A stretch of 64,000 bases of DNA. Source: Podospora comata (Eukaryota; Ascomycota; Sordariomycetes; Sordariales; Podosporaceae). The stretch is from NCBI GenBank assembly GCA_017354895.1, contig CP071500.1, positions 1-64,000 of the forward strand, read 5' to 3'. Both the position numbers and the translations under genes were made by a program. The notes beneath the pieces are model-generated. The model did no database searches. It worked only from the letters and a program-made list of their open reading frames with translations, and had not been told where the DNA came from. Positions 21,273 to 32,100 of the stretch are shown one piece after another; within the stretch, counting starts at the first letter, position 1, and the number at the start of each line of letters is the position of its first letter.

Positions 21273-22106
21273 ATGAATAGTAACTATCCCTTATTTTGAA
21301 TAAACGAAATTTTAACAAATGGTTTTGTTGAAAATATATTATATATATTTATAATAATGGCTTTTCTTACAGGAATATATAGCATTATTGCAAATTTAAT
21401 TAAATTTGTTATTAATTATATTAATATAAAGATTACTAAAATAATAACTCTAATAGAGAATTGATTAAAAAAAAGTGACTCTTCATTTGTTTATTTTATT
21501 CTGCTTTTATATCTTTTACTTAATATACATATTTCACTAAATTTTGTTCTATATTTTAGAATAGTAATCTTAGGTTTTATCTCTATTAAAAATATGGAGA
21601 TAAGTACATTAATATCTTTCATAGATTGTATTTCAGAAATAATAGCTAATATAATAGATAGAAATACTCTAAAGATGGGTGGTACTGATTCATATTCTAA
21701 CCCGTTAAGTCATGTTTATGAGTTTGCTAGTAAATCTTCTAAACCAAAAGAGGTAGAAAAAGCAATCCCAAATTTACCTGAAAATGTTCCTAAATACCCC
21801 GGTAAAATTGTAAAACCGGTACCTAATAATTTATTAGAAAAAAGAGGGCTATCATCTATGTCGGTTGAAATGCCATCTAATACTACAAATCCTTCTGATA
21901 TAGAAAGGTTAAATAATTTATTGGAGGATATAAAAAAATCTTTAGAGTTATATGATAATCAATCTCTAAAATTTAGAAAACATATATCTGAGGTCAATAA
22001 TAATGATCCAAATTGTGTTTATGATCCTAGATCTAAAGAATTATTCAAGGATTATATTAAATTAGTTGATCTTTTAAAAGATCAACAAAAAAGATATGGG
22101 GAATAA
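21273..22106 (+). CDS. Chimeric ORF: nad6 N-terminus joined to an unknown protein
   Basis: Open for 278 codons with UGA as Trp. Residues 1-36 (MNSNYPLFWINEILTNGFVE, then MAFLTGIY) copy the start of nad6, with its leader sequence also duplicated. After GIY the homology stops and a new sequence follows: a Leu/Ile-rich stretch around residues 60-105 (e.g. SFVYFILLLYLLLNIHISLN) that could span the membrane twice, then a long hydrophilic, Pro/Lys/Asn-rich tail ending DLLKDQQKRYGE. I do not recognise the tail; a linear-plasmid protein or a remnant of another mitochondrial ORF are possibilities. It has no frame slip, unlike many neighbours, which hints it may be translated under nad6-type signals. 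Confidence 0.75.
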
Positions 22107-22952
22107 AATTATAAATGAATTAAAAAATATTGACCCCAATATAAAACATAAATATTTTAAATAATATTTATATATATTGTACGTCGTTTGGCTTACTTTA
22201 TTCATTTTAGGTCGATGAGTATTGTGTACGAAGTCAGCATGACTATAAATCAACATACTTACCAGACGCAAGCAGAACTTGCACCATACTAGGCTGGGGG
22301 GGCGCTATATGTAGAAATGCGAAATCGACTAAAAGGCAGGAATGCCCATTTGGTCATGGTCTGCGACCCGACTACATATAATAAGAAATATAGTGATTTT
22401 TTAGAAAAGTTAACTTAGGGTAAAATATATTAAAAAGATAAAAATTTGGAATAATATGGAGAAAAATTAAAGGAATGAGCGATCGGTAAATAATATTATA
22501 TTAAATAATTAGTTCTAAATTGCTAACTTACAAGTTTCTAAATACCCCCTTTTTTGTAGAAATATATTTACAACATTTAGTTTAAATTAATCCATATTAA
22601 TAAAAAATTACATAAAGATCCTAGGATCTTCCTGGAAGGCACAAGCTCTAAATTTATATAAATATATTTAATAAGGTGCGAGCTCATATGTTTGCAGACT
22701 ACTGCTACATAGACGGCTGCTATACTTAATTAGTGATATGTTGTGCCTTTTTTTTTAAGGCGCAAGCTTTAAATTTAAGCTAAATATTTTAAGCACTGGC
22801 TTAAAAGCGAACTGCTGAGTGGAGCTTGCGCCTCCAAGTACATTATTGTAGGCGCAAGCTCCACTCATGACATTTTTGGAGCTTGTTATAATAAACTTAT
22901 GTTAGAATAGATAGATCAGGTTTTTAAATTAAATTTACATAAAAAAAGATAT
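22107..22952. other. Spacer between the chimeric ORF and atp6
   Basis: No gene is supported. A tRNA-sized segment at 22309-22377 is bounded by complementary ends ATGTAG/CTACAT and holds small hairpins (GGCAGGAATGCC, CATTTGGTCATG), but no convincing anticodon arm. GC modules lie near 22637, 22757, 22825 and 22850, the last two in opposite orientation around AAGTACATTATTGTAGG. Confidence 0.6.
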
Positions 22953-25442
22953 ATGAATACTTTATTTAATACTGTTAATTTTTGAAGATATAATAGTAGT
23001 CCTCTAACTCAATTTGAAATAAAAGATCTAATAAGCATTGATACTCCTATTTTAGGGAATTTACATATTTCTATCACTAATATAGGGTTTTATTTAACAA
23101 TGGGGGCTTTTTTTTTATTAATTATAAATCTATTAAGTACAAATTACAATAAATTAATTGGTAATAGCTGATCCATAAGTCAAGAATCTTTATATGCAAC
23201 TCTTCATAGTATCGTAGTAAATCAAATAAATCCTAAAAATGGTCAAATATATTTTCCTTTTATTTATGCTTTATTTATATTTATTTTAATAAATAATTTA
23301 ATTGGGATGGTACCATATAGCTTTGCTTCTACAGCCATTTTGTTTTAACATTTGCTCTTAGTTTTACTATAGTTTTAGGTGCAACTATTTTAGGGTTCCA
23401 AAAACATGGATTAGAATTTTTTCTTTATTAGTACCAGCTGGTTGTCCTCTAGGATTACTACCTTTATTAGTATTAATAGAGTTTATCTCGTACCTTGTGA
23501 GAAATATATCTTTAGGTCTTAGATTAGCTGCAAACATAAAAAATTGAGATTAGGTGCCTCATTTTGTTGTGTTAAAGAGCCAAACTCCAGGGAAGCCCTA
23601 AAGCTCTAATAACTAAAGATAAGACGGAAACTTCTTACCTGGCCTCATTAATGATTGAGGGTATAGTAATATAATTAGAGATTCTAGTAATAGAAATGGG
23701 TGATCGTGGATCTAAATCAGTAATATTTTAAAAATTATTGTAAAAGAGCAACGAGTAGATTTGTTCTTCCATTAGTTTAAACTAATGGTAAGGTGTACTC
23801 TAGTCGCCAGGAAAGCTGGTTCTTAGGAGAAACTAAGTAACCTAAGATTAAAGATATCACAATAGCCTATCCTTATTTTATAATATTTAACCCCTTTGTT
23901 TTATTCGCTCTAGGGGCTTCGCCACCTACAATAATAATAATAAAGAATTGAAAAGTAAAATAAAGAAAGAAAATAACTACACTATCGTGTGTAGACTTAT
24001 ATAATCTTTCGATTATTTTCTCCGTAGTCACCATGAAAAGTCTATACTGTGACACTTTACAGAAAGGATAAAGTATATAAATACCTTTATATAGAGGGGA
24101 CAAAGTTTATATATACCTTTAAAGAAAGGATAAAGTTGTGAACGACTTATATTATCTTTGGCTAAAAATTCTACTAAGAGATCTGTCATCTCAGATTATT
24201 TTCACGTATATAATGTGAGATCGCGTAGCATAATTTTTCAATATAAAAATTATAGCTTCTCTACGAATTGTTCCAGACCTATTGGCGTAAGGATGTTTTC
24301 AACTTCAAAAAGTGACAATTCCTCTTCCGCTCAGCTATTTTCTCTGATGCGGACATAGACAAACTAAATATTCTTAAATATGTTAAAGGTAAATCTGGAA
24401 TTTATATGTGAACTAACAAATTGAATGGTAAGAAATATGTAGGTAGTTCTGTGGATTTAAGACGTAGGCTTTCGGAGTATTACAATATAAACAGAATACT
24501 AAACGAAAAAAAAAGTATGCCTATTAACGTAGCATTATTAAAGTATGGTTACACTAATTTTACTTTAACTATCTTAGAAATTTGCGACAAGGATAGTCTA
24601 ATGTCTAGAGAAAAACACTTTTTTGAAGTATACTCCCCCGAGTATAATATATTAAAAATACCAGGAAGCCCTTCTCGAGGATCTGGATGAAGACATTCTG
24701 AAGCTACAATAGAGAGTATGCGTATAGCCGCATCTAAGACATTCAAATCTCCGGAATTTTTAACTAAATTATCTAAAGGTCAATCTAGTGGTATCGAAGT
24801 TGAGGTAACTGATTTGAAAACAAATACTACTACTACTTATCATGCCATTAGAGCTGCAGCCCGAGCTTTAGATATAGATAAGAGATATATTGAACATTAC
24901 ATTTACTTGAAACAAAATAAACCCGTTTTAGGTAGATATACTTTTAAATTAAACTTAAACTCAGATGAGGAAAGTAGAAATTTAATTCACAAAAAGGTTC
25001 AGAAAACCTCTATGAAAGTAGAGGTTACTAACGTTGACACTAAAGAAGTTACAGTATATTCTTCTATTTCTGCTGCTGCGAAAGCATTAGGTTATCGTCA
25101 GCCCAGTTTATCTTTATACTTAAAAGAAAATAGAAGTAAACCTTTTAAAGGAAAATATTTATTCAAATTAGTAGACTAGAATACTGTGGTATGTGTTAAT
25201 AAATAGCCTAATATAAGGATGAATTTGTTGAACGACTTTCAGGTCATATGCTGTTACATATTTTAGCAGGTTTTACTTATAATATAATGACATCGGGTAT
25301 TATATTCTTTTTCCTGGGTTTAATTCCTTTAGCCTTCATTATTGCTTTTTCTGGATTAGAGTTAGGTATTGCCTTTATACAGGCTCAAGTTTTTGTAGTA
25401 TTAACAAGTGGATATATAAAAGACGCACTTGATCTACATTAA
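22953..25442 (+). CDS. atp6: ATP synthase subunit a (subunit 6), one intron
   Basis: Membrane subunit a of F-type ATP synthase, forming the proton channel with the c-ring. Exon 1 is 22953-23537 and exon 2 is 25235-25442. Conserved parts: the N-terminal SPLTQFEIKDLISIDTPILG, the helix with the essential arginine in RNISLGLRLAANI at the end of exon 1, and LSGHMLLHILAG opening exon 2, with the GLELGIAFIQAQVFVVLTSGY end. Two T-run deficits (23338-23341 and 23417-23422) break exon 1. With them allowed for, the product is about 264 aa, the usual size. The intron splits the codon just after the conserved AAN. Confidence 0.94.
23538..25234 (+). mobile_element. atp6 group I intron
   Basis: Exon 1 ends AACAT and the intron ends ...GAACG. 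The core is 5': CTCCAGGGAAGCCCTAAAGC near 23585, GATCGTGGATCTAAATCAG near 23703 and GTAAAAGAGCAACGAG near 23740. It matches the nad3 intron core in order and sequence. The stretch 23780-24150 between core and ORF is AT-rich with no other feature seen. Confidence 0.88.
24158..25179 (+). CDS. GIY-YIG homing endonuclease in the atp6 intron
   Basis: The GIY-YIG domain starts at KGKSGIYMWTNKLNGKKYVG (about 24388-24447), with the catalytic Arg in SSVDLRRRLSEYY and the Glu/Asn end of the domain at [11 protein letters not shown]. Two DNA-binding NUMOD1-like repeats follow: EVTDLKTNTTTTYHAIRAAA and EVTNVDTKEVTVYSSISAAA. The upstream part (24158-24358, Ser-rich) joins the domain after one frame slip near 24340. 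The start codon is uncertain. Confidence 0.88.
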
Positions 25443-25884
25443 AATAAAATGCGGCAAAAGTTTTTTTAGAGTTTGCGCTTGTAGCTTTAAGACTTTATAA
25501 TTTTTGTTTTTACCTGAAATGTTTTAGTTTATTACCTCCTGTATTATTTATATATGTGCGCATTAACACAGACTTGGGTATACCAATTTGATTATACCTA
25601 AGTATTGCCTTCTTATTTCTTTATTTTCTTTAGTGCTTGCATAGCTTGCGTACCCATAGTATACAAATAGGTGTAAGTAGTTATGGCAAATAAGGATCAT
25701 GCGTATAGGCCGTTTGTTATTTTTAATTAAGTAAATTAAAGGCACAAGCTCCTCCTATTCCAAGTTTTAGTTGGCTTGCATACTTACGAAGTCGTCTGCT
25801 TACGCTATAAAAAAAATTTTTTTATTATAAACTCTGTATAAAAATGGTAATACAGAGTTTATATATATATATAATAAAAACTAA
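25443..25884. other. Spacer between atp6 and the second trnM
   Basis: Nothing gene-like seen in either strand. A GGTATACCAATTTGATTATACC inverted repeat near 25577-25598, GC modules near 25740, and a TATATATATA run just before trnM. Confidence 0.6.
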
Positions 25885-25954
25885 GCCCGGGTAGTTTAAA
25901 GGTAAAACCTTAATTTCATACGTTAAAGATGAGAATTCGATTTTCTCCCCAGGT
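25885..25954 (+). tRNA. trnM: tRNA-Met (CAU), copy 2
   Basis: Identical over the tRNA to 11128-11197, with a few matching flanking bases on each side. A duplicated tRNA gene at the edge of the plasmid-derived insert. Confidence 0.9.
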
Positions 25955-26076
25955 TACTACTTATTTCGTAGGGCTAGGCATATGAGTTTGCGTCCTATGT
26001 CGAGCTTTACATATAGCGCCCACAGTAACTACTTTTTTATCTAATACTTTAAAATCAAAATCAGAAGGTACTATAC

Positions 26077-28023
26077 CTAATACTTTTTTACATCAGGAAA
26101 TTTTATAGGTGTACTAAAATTGTCAGCAGATATTTCTAATGTTTCTTCATTAAAACAACCCTTATTTTGAGTGTTACGAATATTTTCTCTAATATCTCCA
26201 TCTAATTTCAATAGGTATTTATCATCAGAGTATATTTTAATATAAGTTAATTTTAATAGACTGATAAGACATTCCATTTTGTTGGCGGGAACTGCAAAAC
26301 AATCATGGATTGTATAAATATTTTTAACATCAATTGATTCTTTAAAATAAAAGTCTAACAGTAAAGTTAGAGAAGCTGCATCTAATGAGTGAACTAAATT
26401 AGGCATAAATGCAGTAATTTGTTTAAAATTATTAAATTTGGTTTTATTTAATACTTTCATAGAGAACTTCTTATTAGAATGACTGAAAGGTTTTATTCTA
26501 ACCTCATCACTTATCATATAGCTTTGTCTAACAACTAAACCAGTAGGTAATGTTCATATGATTGGAATCTCTAATAAAGTACAAACTCGAGCAACTTGAT
26601 CTAAATACTTAAGTAAAAGATCTAATTTATGGAATTTTTCATGTAGTACTTTTCTTAATCCTTTACCTAGTACTGTAAAATCTATAGATTTTAGGCGTAT
26701 ACTAGGATCATTTTTATAAATATACCATTCTGAACTATTATCTTCTAATTCAAATCCTTCTTTTATATAGTTAATAAGAGAAAAGTTACTAACATTATAA
26801 GGTATTGTCATAATAGCTTTTTTAATTATTTCTCTAATTATTTTCATATTAATTAATCTGTTATATGATTCACTCTCGTCAGATGTTAAATTATTATTCT
26901 CTGAAAGCTCTGTTTTTAAATAATCAATAAAACAAACAACTAAAAAGGTATAAAAATCTTTAGGTACATCATCTCAAGTGGATTCACTTAAATTTAGTTC
27001 TTTACTTAAGTTTGAATCTAAACTCAATAAAGATAAGTGTTGAAATCCATTACATGTAGCATCCATTTGAATGGGTAAATATGTATCAAATCAACTGACA
27101 TCATGGTTATCCAAACAATTTAAGTATCTGTTATACTCAATACAAAAGGCTAGAAATAAGAATTTATTCTTAGCTTCTTTAATTAATTTACCATTACGAT
27201 AATTTATTATGTTACTTAGATTTTTGTCAACTCATTTTATTCTATCATTTGCAGATAATTTATCTAAACCAAAGCTAGATCCTCCGTATATTTTTAAATA
27301 ACTTAAGGCAATATTATCTTTTTTATACATTCTACCAGGTTTACTAAACAATAATAAAGCTTTAGCTAAATCCTTATTATCCTGAATTCAACTAGATAAA
27401 TAGTAATACTTTTGTTCCTCTAGACTTGATTTAATTTTAGTATTAATAAATTCCATATAAAAAGTTATTTACTAGTTATTCTCCCATTTCAAAAGCTACA
27501 GTTGAAGTGTTATTTGAGTTGTCTAACTTTTTAGAATGATAAGATAATATTCATCATTTTTTTCTTTTTTTTAAAGTTTAGTCATAAAATGATTAGGATA
27601 ATCATTATGAAAATTATTAATTGTAGTAATTAAAGTAGGTTTGACTTTAATAAATATCTCAGCTAATTTAGGGTTAAAAACAGAATAGTCTATAATTCCA
27701 AGGTTTTTTGATTTTAGTTTTTCTTTAAAACCAGTGTAAACAAATGAATATAATAATTCTTCTAACATCATTTGTGTTTCTTCATTAATAGGGTGATTAA
27801 GAAGAACACTAGTTAAGTTTTTAAATATAAAAGTATTAGCTTTAAAACTTTTTTTTAGATTTTTACCATTCATATCCTCAACATTTGTACTATATAATCT
27901 ATAAGTTATTGATGTTGCACCACACGAAAGAAGAAGTGAAAGAGAAAAAGCTCTAAAACCATTGCTTAAGTTTAAGCATGTACGACAAAAAAAAATTGAA
28001 TAAGTTATTATGGGTAATACCAC
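26077..28023 (-). pseudogene. Linear mitochondrial plasmid (invertron) RNA polymerase, broken fossil
   Basis: Minus-strand remains of a phage-T7-type single-subunit RNA polymerase of the kind encoded by linear mitochondrial plasmids such as kalilo. The C-terminal part (26077-27456) contains [19 protein letters not shown], the counterpart of the T7 polymerase palm motif with catalytic Asp, and NLVHSLDAASL with YTIHDCFAVP near the end, which carries the second catalytic Asp. An N-terminal part lies at 27571-28023. The element is incomplete and broken compared with the roughly 800-900 residues usual in the family. No plasmid DNA polymerase was recognised beside it. It is placed between duplicated copies of trnM and trnV. 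Integrated plasmid genes of this type are known from many fungal mitochondrial genomes. Confidence 0.88.
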
Positions 28024-28853
28024 GTCTTTGTATTGCGATTAGATGTGATATTGAAGGACCACGCAATAGTGGTGAATGTTTTCAAACCCCTCTATTTTTA
28101 TTTTTGTATAAATTTATACCTTTTAGACAAAATCAGTTAAGCCCTTGGTGAGGCAAGTGGTACAAATAGTTTTTTTTAGAGCTCACATCTTTAAAAAAAA
28201 AAACTATGGTACTTAATCTGAAATCGAAGGGTCAGCGATTAAATATTATTTTTATGAAAAATTACATACGGAATATATGTAGTCCACTTTAAGTAAATTT
28301 TAATTATCTAATGAAACTAAAAGTGTACCTTTCATAAGGTAATGCGAGAGTATTTACGTATAAATACGAACCTTTTTTAAGATTTGGATTTAGTATATAT
28401 ATACTTGGGTATTATACACTAAATATTTATTAGGGGTTGTTTTTATCAGAAAATAACCACAAATTTTTAAAAATTTGTTAGAGTATATAAAGCTAAAATT
28501 CATGATTTTCAATTTTCTACTGCTTTAGAGAAAAATTCAAAAATTGGATCTTTAGAGATGATAGACTACTTTCTATATATGTCCCAAATTACAAGTTGAA
28601 ATCCTACTCTTCTCGCTTTAATATATAATATTAGCGAGCTCTATAGATTTAAAGGAAGGAGACTATTTTATTAAATCGCTAGTTATTCCTCTTAATTATG
28701 CAATAGGAGGTACAGGGTAGTGTGGACACATATGCTCCATTCTTGTTTTATTTATTCCTATATCCTGTTAAATTATTATATAAATTTTAATAGTATTAAA
28801 ATTTTATAGAAATCTTAGAATATTAAAAAATCTACTTTTTTATCGTAACTTAA
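28024..28853. other. Spacer upstream of the plasmid fossil
   Basis: No tRNA or ORF of note. AT-rich with several short T runs. It could hold the degenerated end of the plasmid insert, but I could not identify a terminal inverted repeat by eye. Confidence 0.5.
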
Positions 28854-28924
28854 AAGAAATTAGCTCAATGGTAGAGCAACCGTTTTACACACGGAAGGCT
28901 ATGAGTTCGAATCTCCTATTTCTT
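28854..28924 (+). tRNA. trnV: tRNA-Val (UAC), copy 2
   Basis: Same as 20352-20422 except one base in the D loop. Similarity extends roughly 20 bases on both sides, so a block of about 110 bp was copied. It lies just upstream of cob. Confidence 0.9.
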
Positions 28925-29107
28925 ATAAGGCAGGTGCGAGCTCTATATTTATAGCTCGCACCTAAACATGATTAAATTTAGGTGCGTTCTCTAAATATAT
29001 TGATATATATTATAAAGTTTTGTGTAGTTTATAGTAGGATGCTTGGTTTGGTTTAATTATCTTTATTATTTTTTTTTCAATTTAAATTTATTTTTTTTTA
29101 CACACCC

Positions 29108-32100
29108 ATGAGAATATTAAAAAGCCATCCTTTATTGAAATTAGTTAATTCCTATCTTATTGATGCGTCACAACCAAGTAACATAAGTTATTTATGAAAT
29201 TTTGGTTCTTTATTATTACTTTGTTTAGTTATACAAATTATAACAGGTGTAACTTTAGCCATGCATTATAGTCCTAATGTATTAGAAGCTTTTAATTCTA
29301 TAGAGCATATGCACTCGTAATGTGCTCTTTAAATCAGGTTAAATTGCTGAAAACCCCCCCCTGATTACGAGGGGACAATCAGCAGGTAAGTTGATCGGCA
29401 TAGGGATACCCTAAATGTCGATTATCATCTTCAGAGACTACACACTTGACACCTATAAAGGCGAAGATATAGTCCAAATTTTACTGCAAAGTAAAACAAG
29501 AATGATTACCTATCTATGTCTAAATGATGTAGGCATAACTTTATTATCATTTATTTTCGTATCAGGTATTAAAAATAAAATGGGATTACGTAAATTTTCT
29601 AGTATAACAGTACAGGATACACAAAATGAATCTTTTAATAATAACAATAGTGTAAATAAAAATAACGAATTTTTACATTGGTTTAGTGGGTTTACTGATG
29701 CTGAGGGTAATTTTTTAATAAGCATAGATCGTAATTATGTCAAATTAAGATTTAAAATTAGTTTACATATAGATGATCTAAAAGTTATTCAAGTTATTCA
29801 GGCGAAGCACAAATTTAAACATAGGTAGAATAACCGTAGAAGAAGTTAGAAGTCGCTGTTCTTTCATTGTAGAAGATATTTCAGGTATTAATACAATATG
29901 TTCTATATTTAATAATTACCCCCTTACATACTAGTAAAAAACTAGGAGCTTGCGCCTCCAAGATTTTTATGAAGCTTTGCTAATTAGAACTAAAGAAAAA
30001 ATTATATCTCCCACTAATTTATAAAAAATATTATGCTTAAAAAATGGTATGAATTCTAAAAGAGAAATATTTACGTATGATATAACAAAATCTCAAATTA
30101 TAATAGACCCTAACTGATTTATAGGTTTTATGGAGGGTGAAGGAACTTTTGGTATTAAAACAGGATCGTCATTGTATTTACAAGTAGCTCAAAAAAATAC
30201 AAGTCAGGAATGTTTAAATGGAATAACTAATTATTTAATTGCTTTATCCAACAATACTAAATACTTTCATACTCAAAGTAATAAAATATTACCTTTAAAT
30301 GTTACAAGTGCAATTAATGCTAAAACAAGTGTAGTATCTTTGGTAGTGAGTAATATAGATGTTCTATATTATTATATTTTACCTTTATTGGATGAATATA
30401 AATTTTATAGTCGTAAATTCGAAGATTTTAAATTATGAAGAATGGCTTTAATATTGAAAATCCGAGGATATTATTATACACTTGAAGGTAAAAATCTATT
30501 CTTAGAAATATCAGAAATTCTTAATAAAAAGATATAGTACAACTGTGTCGAGTGAGAATGTTAAGGAAATAATTAATAATATTAGCAAAAAGTTTGAAGA
30601 TATTATAAAAAAAGATTCTCCTTTTGATATAGAGTTAGATATACCGCACACTGAAAATGTACGTAAGTTTAGTATAGCTAATAGATCTGAAAAGCCTAAA
30701 ACTGTATATATTTATACAAATGAAGGTTTAATAGAAGGATCTCCTTTTACTTCGTATAGTGCAGCACATTTTAATTTACTTGGTATAGTGAAGTACCCCC
30801 TTCCCTTCTTTTTAAAACACTAAATCTTTGATACTAATAAACTTAATAAAGACAAATATACTCTAATAACCTAGATTGTCGACGTCTAAAATATTAAGGA
30901 AGTGGGTCGCTTACTTAAATTAAAGCCGCCCTTCCTTTTTTATTTTTTATCTAGAGATATAGTAGATAAATATTTAATTTTTAATAATTATGGTTATTTA
31001 CGTGTACGGTTTCATATTATTTATTATAATTCCTTTATTATCTTATTCTAACGCAGATACTGCAAAAGAGGTAATTATTAAAGAAGTTAAAGGTAAAGCT
31101 GGTATATACCGTTGAATTAATAACAATAACGGTAAATGCTATGTGGGAAGTAGTGTTGATTTATCTAAACGTCTTTATAGATATTATAGTTTAGCACATA
31201 TTACTCAACAATCTAAATTTAGTTTAATATGTAAAGCTTGACTTAAAAGAGGTTACTCCTCTTTTACTTTTGAAAATTTAGAGTATTGTAATAAAGAAGA
31301 TGTTTTAATTAGAGAACAATATTATTTAGATTTATTGAAACCGGAATATAACATTTTAAAAATTGCGGGTTCACCTCTTGGTTATAAACATACTGAGGAA
31401 GATAAAGAAAAAAATGAGAGGCCCTAGAAGTTTAAATCCAGAACATTTAGCTAAAATTAGATCACATATTTATAAACTTAATGCTAAAAAAGAGCTATTA
31501 GTTTTGTTGTTAATGATCTGGAGAAAAAGACTTTGACTGAATTTTCTTCACTACGTGCCGCAGCTAGAGAATTGCATATTGCAGAAGTATCTATCAAAAA
31601 ATATTTAAATAATTCTAAATTATTTAAAAATCGTTATATTTTTACTTCTAAAGTAAATAAATAATAAAAAGGATAAAATTAATTTTGGTTAATTAAATCC
31701 TAGTAGTAATACTTGTAATCGTTATATAGATACAAATAGATTATATAAAAATAAATATATTTTTTCCTCTGATCCCATAGATAGCGCGTCTAGGTGTTAG
31801 CTTATAGTAGATAGACTTCATCTGTATACGATTATGAGAGATGTAAATAATGGATGATTAGTACGTTATTTACACAGTAACACAGCTTCAGCTTTTTTTT
31901 TTCTTAGTGTATTTACATATAGGAAGAGGAATGTATTATGGATCATATAGAGCTCCTAGAACATTAGTTTGAGCTATAGGTACAGTTATACTTATAGTTA
32001 TGATTGTAACTGCTTTCCTGGGTTATGAATATAGCCCAAAATGGTTTAATATAAGTAATAAAGAAAATATAATAAAGCATAATAAAATAAACAATCATAG

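Larger units (their letters stand above)
29309..31830 (+). mobile_element. cob group I intron 1 with nested insertion
   Basis: The core is at the 5' end: AATTGCTGAAAACC near 29342, GGGGACAATCAGCAGG near 29380, CTTCAGAGACTACACAC near 29429, GAAGATATAGTCC near 29462. Downstream lie a LAGLIDADG gene and, nested within its 3' part, a GIY-YIG gene (about 30790-31685). Confidence 0.85.

Noticed and set aside
23873-24103. Minus-strand 76-codon ORF in the atp6 intron
   Set aside because: No protein family resemblance; AT-rich region between the intron core and the GIY-YIG gene.
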